A stretch of 22,634 nt of DNA, from assembly GCA_002435335.1 (NCBI GenBank), contig DJMI01000118.1:3851-26484 (forward strand). Direction: 5' to 3'. Origin of the DNA: Nitrosomonas sp. UBA6494. GTDB taxonomy: Bacteria; Pseudomonadota; Gammaproteobacteria; Burkholderiales; Nitrosomonadaceae. Below, one piece after another: positions 1-5,549 of the stretch (positions within the stretch are counted from its first letter, which is position 1; every line of letters starts with the position of its first letter). Under the pieces are notes generated by a model. The model was given only the letters and a program-made list of their open reading frames with translations, was not told the origin of the DNA and did no database searches. Both the position numbers and the translations under genes were made by a program.

Positions 1-699
1 CCAGATGATTTTATTATTGCTGTAGAACCGGTTGATAGCATTATGAAATCCGGAGAGCCACAATACGATCGATGATGAAAATTGTATAGCCACAACATTG
101 GTTAAAGTCAGTAAATAAGCTCCGAAGGCGTCATCCCAATCACCACGTGCTAAAAAAATGGTTCCAGCACATAAAGGCGGAACAAGGGCAGTCGCAATCG
201 CGACACCAACTATTGCATTGGGAATGTGCGGTGTAATAACCGCATAAGCACCGACCGCTCCGCCTGCTAGTGCAATCATTAAATCTAAATAATTGGGGCG
301 CGTTCTTGCCAGTAATTCATTGCTTATCGGCATGTCATCATGGATAAAGCCAATAATAAAGGAACAGAAAATAACGATGCTTATGCCACCGATTAAGGAG
401 ATTGTCGCTTGTTTGAATAGCTGATAATCACCATCGACGAGCGACTATGAAAGCCCAGCTATCGGGCCTAGTAGCATAGCTACCAGCATGGCACCAATAA
501 CACCGGATACACTTCCAGCCAAAAGTGCGTAACTTGCAATGATGGCCGCGAGTGCATTCATTATAATAAAAGCTTTATCGAACTGAGCGTTATAGACAAT
601 GTCCGATCTAATTTCCTGTATCTTAGCTAACTGATTACTATTTTCGATGCTATTGAAACTATTCATTGTCAAATCCTTGTAAGTACATGAATGCGCCAT
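1..699 (-). pseudogene. DUF389-family membrane protein, interrupted by an in-frame TAG and cut by the window edge
   Basis: Reading the minus strand, one frame stays open from 699 to the left edge except for a single TAG at 445-447. Before the stop it encodes hydrophobic segments and GVIGAMLVAMLLGPIAGLS. After it the same frame continues with SLVDGDYQLFKQ, then hydrophobic helices and the motifs PHIPNAIVGVAIATALVPP and GDWDDAFGAYLLTLTNVVA. These are typical of the uncharacterised DUF389 hydrophobic family (recognised from memory). The intact downstream frame suggests a recent nonsense change, for example TTG to TAG. ATG at 699 has a weak GGAG upstream. ATG at 666 has a better AAGGA seven bases upstream and is the more likely start. 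The 3' end lies outside the window. The function of DUF389 proteins is not established. A sequencing error or stop readthrough remain alternatives. Confidence 0.8.
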
Positions 700-1156
700 A
701 ACTATTGCTCCGATGCGAATTATTCGTGATATCGAGAATCATAAATAAGAATACAGAACAACTTCTTACGTTCACATAGTTTCATGAACAAATCGTGTCG
801 AATCTATAATGGTAAACTTTGAAGGCAAGTCGAATTACACGCCATGAGCTTAAAACATATAGACCTATTAATACTTATAGCCAGTTTTTTTGTTCTTGTA
901 TCGCTATTTAACAAAAAACAACTCGTTAAGAGCCCCTTAATTATAGGCTGTATTGATGCATTTTTTTTATGCGAATTCAGATGATTGATTTTCTACCCAA
1001 CAGTTAATAGCGAAAGAATCTTTTTTTGCTACTCTCTGTTTTTATAGTGGAATCGCCCAGGACAGAACCCGGAACACTCTGACTGCTAATTTGACTTGAA
1101 TCGGAATTGGATTTTTAAAAGCAAATTTTTCATTTGCCTTTTATACCTCTTTTTAA
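700..1156. other. Gene-poor AT-rich intergenic stretch
   Basis: No convincing gene is visible here. The only open frame with any character is 844-984 on the plus strand: 46 residues starting MSLKHIDLLILIASFFVLV, with one hydrophobic stretch that could span a membrane. It has no clear ribosome binding site and I recognise no relative, so it is not called as a gene. A weak AT-rich hairpin (GCAAAT at 1121-1126, ATTTGC at 1132-1137, flanked by A and T runs) could act as a terminator. The region sits between a broken gene and integration scars, so it may be decayed accessory DNA. Confidence 0.5.
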
Positions 1157-1226
1157 TGTATACATAGCGTCTACATTAATAAGGTGTCTTTATAGAATTT
1201 ATCACAACTTATTGATTTTATGGTGC
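1157..1226. repeat. Attachment-scar unit B: paired TCTACAT repeats plus tRNA 3'-flank
   Basis: The first 20 bases (1157-1176) match 1332-1351 with two mismatches, and each is itself two tandem copies of a TGTCTACAT-like word. The last 20 bases (1207-1226) match 1383-1402 with one mismatch; they cover the CCA end of a tRNA-Thr-like sequence and its 3' flank. The distance from repeat pair to tRNA end is 45 bases here and 46 in the other unit. Short direct repeats at a fixed distance from a tRNA 3' end resemble the arm-type sites of tyrosine integrases. That reading is inference. Confidence 0.55.
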
Positions 1227-1266
1227 TGTTGAGAGGAGTCGAACCTCCGACCTACTGATTACGAAT
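1221..1266 (-). pseudogene. 3'-half remnant of a tRNA-Thr with anticodon CGU
   Basis: The minus strand reads an anticodon loop TTCGTAA, the 3' side of the anticodon stem, a variable loop, a T-arm with TTCGACT loop and five pairable stem bases, then an acceptor 3' strand CAACAGC followed by A and CCA. The expected 5' acceptor strand (GCTGTTG) and D-arm are absent upstream, where the sequence is unrelated, so it cannot fold as a whole tRNA. A fragment from the anticodon loop to CCA is what integrases commonly duplicate at tRNA attachment sites. It differs from the neighbouring intact tRNA-Thr(UGU), so it is not a simple copy of it. Confidence 0.7.
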
Positions 1267-1331
1267 TTGATTAATTTAGCTGCCAGCTTCTCGAACATAG
1301 ATTATTTATCTGGCAGTTTACTCCCACCTAC

Positions 1332-1402
1332 TGTCTACATGGCGTCTACATGAAAAAAAGATTTTTACTTAGACTACATATAACTTATTGATTTAATGGT
1401 GC
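1332..1402. repeat. Attachment-scar unit A: paired TCTACAT repeats plus tRNA 3'-flank
   Basis: The 20-base repeat TGTCTACATGGCGTCTACAT occupies 1332-1351 and the shared tRNA-end/flank repeat occupies 1383-1402, where it overlaps the 3' end of the intact tRNA-Thr gene. It is the second member of a tandem pair with a period of 175-176 bases; the sequence between the conserved blocks has diverged. An imperfect further copy (AGACTACAT) lies at about 1371-1379. An inverted repeat CTGCCAG (1280-1286) / CTGGCAG (1310-1316) lies between the two units. Confidence 0.55.
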
Positions 1403-1472
1403 CGACACCAAGAATCGAACTCGGGACCTTCTGATTACAAATCAGCTGCTCTACCATCTGAGCTATGCCGGC
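1397..1472 (-). tRNA. tRNA-Thr (anticodon UGU)
   Basis: The 76-base minus-strand sequence starts GCCGGCA and ends TGTCGGC-A-CCA; the seven acceptor pairs include one G-U. The D-arm contains AGCTCAGATGGTAGAGC. The anticodon loop is TTTGTAA (anticodon TGT), and the T-arm contains the loop TTCGATT. CCA is encoded. It resembles the E. coli tRNA-Thr with the same anticodon, as recalled. The outermost anticodon-stem pair appears as a G-A mismatch. It lies 31 bases downstream of sspB on the same strand. Its 3' end doubles as the attachment-like repeat described at 1383-1402. Confidence 0.93.
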
Positions 1473-1503
1473 TTTTTAGGACTGTACAATGATAATCGCA
1501 ACG

Positions 1504-1932
1504 TTATTTAATTATACGCAACGTTGGTTTAGTTGATTTCTTGACTTGCTTTATTGGCAAGCTTTCCGAAGCCGTATTTTCGTTATCGGATGATGGATCT
1601 TCCACTTGTTGCATCGTTTCATTCTCTACAGAAAATGCCATACCTTGGTTCACTTCTTTTGCAAATATGCCTTGCACTGCGATGATTGGGACTTCAATTT
1701 TTTTTGGCACACCGTTAAATCTTGCCATAAAAATTATTTTTTCATTTGTAATAACAAGATCTTGTACCGCATCATTACCGATATTAAACACTATTTCATC
1801 ATTTTTCACGTATTCCTTTGGCAAATCAAGGTGCGAATACGCTTTGACGGATACATAGGGTGTGAAACCGCTATCCATACACCATTCATAAATCGATCTA
1901 ATCAAATATGGTTTAGTTGAATTAGTATTCAT
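1504..1932 (-). CDS. sspB: ClpXP protease specificity-enhancing factor SspB
   Basis: SspB is a cytoplasmic adaptor. It binds the ssrA tag of trans-translation products and delivers them to ClpXP. The 142-residue protein has the usual folded N-terminal domain (about residues 1-105, beginning KPYLIRSIYEWCMDSGFTPY). A polar linker rich in S, E and N follows. The C-terminal tail TLRIIK (137-142) matches the short peptide SspB uses to dock on the ClpX zinc-binding domain. The start is ATG at 1932, one base after the sspA TGA, so the two genes are almost certainly translationally coupled. Length and architecture are normal for the family. Its place after sspA at the end of the petABC-sspAB cluster is conserved in many beta- and gammaproteobacteria. 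Confidence 0.93.
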   Translation of the reverse strand: MNTNSTKPYLIRSIYEWCMDSGFTPYVSVKAYSHLDLPKEYVKNDEIVFNIGNDAVQDLVITNEKIIFMARFNGVPKKIEVPIIAVQGIFAKEVNQGMAFSVENETMQQVEDPSSDNENTASESLPIKQVKKSTKPTLRIIK

Positions 1933-1933
1933 T

Positions 1934-2533
1934 TCATTTGCGCATTACTTTTTCTGAAGCTGATAATGCATCAATGAATAATGGTCGACTAAATAACCTT
2001 TCTGAGTACTTTAATAATGGTGCTGCTTGCTTGGATAACTTGATACCAAAATGCTCCAATCTCCATAGTAATGGTGCTATTGCAACATCCAGCATGGAGA
2101 ACTCATCTCCCAACATGAATTTTTGTTTTTCAAAAATGGGTGAAATTAGCGTTAAATTTTCTGCAATAACTGTGCGTGCTTTGTCTATCGCTTTTTGATC
2201 TGAACCCTCAAAAGCATCGATGTGACAAAACAGCTCCTGCTCAAAACGAAATAGGAGCAGTCTTGCACGTGCGCGCATAACAGGGTCCGCCGGCATCAGT
2301 TGCGGATGGGGAAAGCGATCGTCGATGTACTCATTGATGATGTTCGACTCATAAAGTACCAGATCGCGTTCCACCAACACAGGCGCTTTGCCGTAGGGAC
2401 TCATTACGGCGAGATCTTCCGATTTATTATTGGGATCGACATCAATCACTTGAAAATCCATATCCTTCTCGTGCAGCACTATCCTGCACCGATGGCTATA
2501 GGGACAAGTGACTGTTGAATATAATGTCATCAT
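1934..2533 (-). CDS. sspA: Stringent starvation protein A, GST-fold
   Basis: SspA is an RNA-polymerase-associated regulator with a glutathione-S-transferase fold, known in E. coli for starvation and acid responses and phage gene activation. The 199-residue protein has an N-terminal thioredoxin-like half (about 1-80). This contains TCPYSHRCR, YGKAPVLVERDLVLYES and the family signature INEYIDDRFPHPQLMP. The helical C-terminal half includes DVAIAPLLWRLEHFGI. The CPYS at residues 10-13 looks like a redox motif; similar betaproteobacterial SspA proteins (Neisseria, from memory) carry CPFS, so it is a lineage trait rather than an oddity. Two ATG codons lie in tandem at 2533 and 2530. It follows petC by 47 bases and abuts sspB. 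Confidence 0.93.
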   Translation of the reverse strand: MMTLYSTVTCPYSHRCRIVLHEKDMDFQVIDVDPNNKSEDLAVMSPYGKAPVLVERDLVLYESNIINEYIDDRFPHPQLMPADPVMRARARLLLFRFEQELFCHIDAFEGSDQKAIDKARTVIAENLTLISPIFEKQKFMLGDEFSMLDVAIAPLLWRLEHFGIKLSKQAAPLLKYSERLFSRPLFIDALSASEKVMRK

Positions 2534-2580
2534 AACAACTAATCTCTGACTTTGTATTTATATATTCAGCAAGTCTGATG

Positions 2581-3291
2581 TCAATGAATATCTCTCCAAT
2601 ATTCTTTCTTCAGGAAATAGGATAAAACAAACATGCCAAGCAGGAATAGCATTACTTTAATGCCCAAATCTATCCTAGCTTTGGCATGCGGTTCACCCAA
2701 ATAAACCAGATAATTGACTAAGTCACCAACAAACTTGTCGTAATCGGCTGCGCTCATTTTTCCAGGTTTCTCCAGCGCTAAGCTTTTATCATCGCCTTTA
2801 ACAACCAGCTTTTGCTCACCTTGCATTTCATACAGAACATGCGGCATTGCAACGCGATCGAAAACTAGATTATTCCACCCGGTCGCAGTCGCATCATCCC
2901 GATAAAAAGCACGCAAATAGGTATAAAGCCAATCTGCACCACGAGCCCGTGCAATAACTGATAAATCAGGAGGGACTACACCAAACCATTCCTCACCCTC
3001 TTTTTTGCGCATTGCAGATTCCATCAGGTCACCAACTTTTTGGCCGGTATAGACTAACTTTTCCAGGATTTCTTCATTGGTATAACCGATATCACGATGA
3101 CGGTTATAGCGCATATAACTCGCGCCATGACATGTCAGGCAGTAATTCACAAAGGATTCCGCCCCGCGTTTCAATGAAGCATTGTCTGTTATATCAACCG
3201 GCGCCCGATCCAGAGGCATACCGGATTCACCGGCAATAACACTCAACGGAGTCATACATAAGATTAATAAAGCTATCGTTATCTTCTTCAT
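2581..3291 (-). CDS. petC: Ubiquinol-cytochrome c reductase, cytochrome c1 subunit
   Basis: Cytochrome c1 takes electrons from the Rieske protein and passes them to soluble cytochrome c in the periplasm. The 236-residue precursor has a signal peptide (about 1-20, ending SVIA). The haem-attachment motif CLTCH is at 51-55, with C51 and C54 for the thioethers and H55 as axial ligand. A likely second axial ligand is M149 in RVAMPH. A C-terminal membrane anchor at about 208-226 is followed by a short basic tail. It starts four bases after the petB stop and completes the three-subunit bc1 operon. All expected features are present. Confidence 0.95.
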   Translation of the reverse strand: MKKITIALLILCMTPLSVIAGESGMPLDRAPVDITDNASLKRGAESFVNYCLTCHGASYMRYNRHRDIGYTNEEILEKLVYTGQKVGDLMESAMRKKEGEEWFGVVPPDLSVIARARGADWLYTYLRAFYRDDATATGWNNLVFDRVAMPHVLYEMQGEQKLVVKGDDKSLALEKPGKMSAADYDKFVGDLVNYLVYLGEPHAKARIDLGIKVMLFLLGMFVLSYFLKKEYWRDIH

Positions 3292-3295
3292 TTTT

Positions 3296-4543
3296 TTACT
3301 CTTGTAGTCTTTTTGGTTCAGGCTTGGTTTTATCTATTTTGCTATACCACGGCATCAAGATGAAGAAAGCAAAATAAATAATCGTAAAGATTTGCGCTAA
3401 TAACGTATATAAAGGTGTTGGAGACTTCGTTCCTAACCAACCTAAGACAAAGAAGCTAATCACAAAAAGCGTTAATGCTATTTTGAAATAAGGCCCTTTA
3501 TAGCGTATTGACTTAACAGGACTTCTATCCAGCCACGGCAAGAAACAGAAGATAACCACCGAGCCCGCCATCAGAATCACGCCCCATAATTTCGCATCAA
3601 TGCCGAGGAAATTGACTGTTACCGCACGCAACATTGAATAGTAAGGTGTGAAATACCATACCGGTGCGATATGATCGGGTGTTTGCAACGTATTGGCAGG
3701 AATGAAATTATTATATTCCAGGAAATATCCCCCCATTTCCGGAGCAAAGAAAATAATTCCGCAGAAAACAAACAAAAACACAACCACGCCGACAATATCT
3801 TTTACCGTGTAGTAGGGATGGAACGGAATACCATCGACAGGAATACCGGTTACTGGATTCTTGTTTGCTTTAATTTCAATACCGTCTGGATTATTTGATC
3901 CTGTTTCATGTAAAGCCAGAATATGCACGAATACCAGTACAATCAGTACCAAAGGCAATGTGACTACATGATAAGCAAAGAAACGATTAAGAGCGGCATC
4001 AGACAATGTAAAGTCACCTAACAACCACTGCTGCAATGTATCTCCAATGCTCGGAATCGCACCGAACATGCTGACGATTACTTGCGCGCCCCAGTATGAC
4101 ATTTGACCCCACGGTAAGATATAACCGGTAAACGCCAAGCTCATCAATACGAAGAAGATCGCCATACCGACCAACCACAGCAACTCTCGCGGTTTACGGT
4201 AAGAGCCGTACATCATGCCACGGAACATGTGCAGATAGACCACGACAAAAAACATGGAAGCACCGGTAGAATGCATATACCGAATTAACCAGCCATATTC
4301 CACATCGCGCATGATATATTCCACTGATGCAAAAGCCTGACTTGCATCCGGCTTATAGTTCATCGTTAGAAAAATACCGGTCAATAATTGATTGACAAAA
4401 ACTAACAGCGCCAGCGAACCGAAGAAATACCAGAAATTAAAATTCTTCGGTGCATAATATTCAGAAAGATGCGCCTTCCAATTTGACGATAAAGGAAAAC
4501 GCTTATCAATCCATTCAAGCATTGAATTCAATAAAGTACTCAT
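3296..4543 (-). CDS. petB: Ubiquinol-cytochrome c reductase, cytochrome b subunit
   Basis: This is the membrane core of the bc1 complex and carries both quinone sites and two b haems. The 415-residue protein has the expected helices. Four haem histidines are visible: H91 and H105 (helix B) and H192 and H207 (helix D). The helix D pair is 15 residues apart, one more than in helix B. The Qo-site motif reads PVWY (294-297) where mitochondrial proteins have PEWY; from memory PVWY is common in beta- and gammaproteobacteria. The start ATG directly abuts the petA TAA, so translation is probably coupled. Length is normal for a fused bacterial cytochrome b. Confidence 0.96.
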   Translation of the reverse strand: MSTLLNSMLEWIDKRFPLSSNWKAHLSEYYAPKNFNFWYFFGSLALLVFVNQLLTGIFLTMNYKPDASQAFASVEYIMRDVEYGWLIRYMHSTGASMFFVVVYLHMFRGMMYGSYRKPRELLWLVGMAIFFVLMSLAFTGYILPWGQMSYWGAQVIVSMFGAIPSIGDTLQQWLLGDFTLSDAALNRFFAYHVVTLPLVLIVLVFVHILALHETGSNNPDGIEIKANKNPVTGIPVDGIPFHPYYTVKDIVGVVVFLFVFCGIIFFAPEMGGYFLEYNNFIPANTLQTPDHIAPVWYFTPYYSMLRAVTVNFLGIDAKLWGVILMAGSVVIFCFLPWLDRSPVKSIRYKGPYFKIALTLFVISFFVLGWLGTKSPTPLYTLLAQIFTIIYFAFFILMPWYSKIDKTKPEPKRLQE

Positions 4544-5152
4544 TTACGCAGATCCCTCACTTTCAGATCCAATTAAAAGTTGCGTATCGCTCAAATAAAC
4601 ATGAGGAGGCACAACCATATTCGTTGGAGCCGGTACACTTTTATATACTCGACCCGCCAAATCAAACTTCGATCCATGGCATGGGCAGAAAAAGCCTCCT
4701 AGCCAATCAGGGCCGAGATCCGCGGGAGCAATATCTTTCCGGAACACAGGTGAGCAACCCAGGTGGGTACAAATGCCTTCGGCAACCAGAATTTCTGGTT
4801 TAATAGAACGCGTCCGATTTTTCGCATAATCCGGTTGTTGTTTTTTATCTGAATTCGGATCCGCCAATTCAGGTTCAACTTTCTCGAGTGTCGCCAGCAT
4901 TTCAGGGGTGCGATTCAATATCCATACTACCCTGCCGCGCCACTCAACCATAAGCAACATACCGGGTTCAAGTTTTGATATATCCACCTCTATCGGAGCA
5001 CCAGCCGCTTTAGCGCGTTCACTTGGCATCATGCTCAATAAAAAGGGCGTTGCAATTGCAGCGCCCGCGACACCACTCGCTACAGATGTTGCGGCAACCA
5101 AAAATTTCCTCCTGCCGCTCATCTTCTCATTAATAGTGAAACTATCCGCCAT
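4544..5152 (-). CDS. petA: Ubiquinol-cytochrome c reductase, Rieske iron-sulfur subunit
   Basis: This subunit carries the [2Fe-2S] cluster that accepts the first electron from ubiquinol. I choose ATG at 5152 (202 residues, starting MADSFTINEK), because GGAA sits seven bases upstream; the frame can extend two codons to a TTG at 5158 that is too close to that site. A twin-arginine signal (GRRKFLVAA, about residues 13-21) precedes a hydrophobic anchor (about 21-42). Cluster-binding boxes are CTHLGC (128-133) and CPCHGSKFD (156-164). C128, H130, C156 and H159 are likely ligands, with C133-C158 as the disulfide. First gene of petABC; the leader contains a candidate promoter. Confidence 0.95.
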   Translation of the reverse strand: MADSFTINEKMSGRRKFLVAATSVASGVAGAAIATPFLLSMMPSERAKAAGAPIEVDISKLEPGMLLMVEWRGRVVWILNRTPEMLATLEKVEPELADPNSDKKQQPDYAKNRTRSIKPEILVAEGICTHLGCSPVFRKDIAPADLGPDWLGGFFCPCHGSKFDLAGRVYKSVPAPTNMVVPPHVYLSDTQLLIGSESEGSA

Positions 5153-5268
5153 ATTCAAATTCCATCAATAATATTTTTCACATAAGGCTATCAATAAAAA
5201 GCAAAATTTTATTTAATCCCAACCTGTCCTACCACCATATTTACCAACCGCCAACTTCAAAAGGGCGC

Positions 5269-5298
5269 AGTATACCATAACCGGATTAATGATTTTAA
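5269..5298 (-). promoter_or_regulatory. Candidate sigma70-type promoter of the petABC operon
   Basis: On the minus strand an extended -10 (TGG then TATACT, hexamer at 5269-5274) lies upstream of petA. The nearest -35-like hexamer is TTAAAA at 5293-5298, with an 18-base spacer and four of six consensus bases. Transcription would start near 5262, leaving a leader of about 110 bases before the petA ATG. The strong extended -10 is seen directly; its use is inferred. Confidence 0.45.
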
Positions 5299-5338
5299 AA
5301 ATCTTATAGGTAGCGCCAAATTAAACAAACCTTTCTAA

Positions 5339-5478
5339 CAGGCCGTTGAAAAACTAACTGCGTTACCGCTGCAGCATTAAATACAAGTTCAAAATACTCA
5401 TTTATTATGCATAAACTACGCTTTTTCGCCTGTTCTTGCCTTGCATCGGCTGCTTCGAAAACGTTTTTCAACGGCCTG
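5339..5478. repeat. 140-bp non-coding element with perfect 16-bp terminal inverted repeats (MITE-like)
   Basis: The ends are caggccgttgaaaaac (5339-5354) and its exact reverse complement (5463-5478). The interior has no convincing gene; the open frame crossing it on the minus strand (5304-5540) looks incidental. Size, terminal repeats and intergenic placement fit a miniature inverted-repeat element. From memory, similar GGCCGTTGAAAAAC-ended sequences are dispersed in several proteobacterial genomes, but copy number cannot be judged from one window. No clear target-site duplication is visible. It occupies most of the gap between secA and petA; the rest holds the pet promoter and no other recognisable feature. 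The whole could also fold into a long hairpin in RNA. Confidence 0.65.
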
Positions 5479-5549
5479 CAAACAATCCCACTCAAAAAAC
5501 GATAAAAAATGCTTACCCTAATTTCTTGCACAAAAAACAATCCAACATA

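Noticed and set aside
1280..1316. Inverted repeat CTGCCAG/CTGGCAG between the two attachment-like units as a terminator
   Set aside because: Seven-base arms with a 23-base loop and no T-run; too weak to call as a terminator or small RNA.
1497..1525. Nine-base direct repeat CGCAACGTT (1497-1505 and 1517-1525) around the sspB stop codon
   Set aside because: Short, only two copies, partly coding; not linked in spacing to the attachment-like repeats, so chance is a sufficient explanation.
1541..1920. Plus-strand open frames opposite sspB
   Set aside because: Shadows of a recognisable SspB gene with no independent support.
5304..5540. 78-residue open frame on the minus strand between secA and petA
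   Set aside because: It runs through the whole inverted-repeat element and its terminal repeats; it has no family resemblance and is best explained as chance translation of the element.
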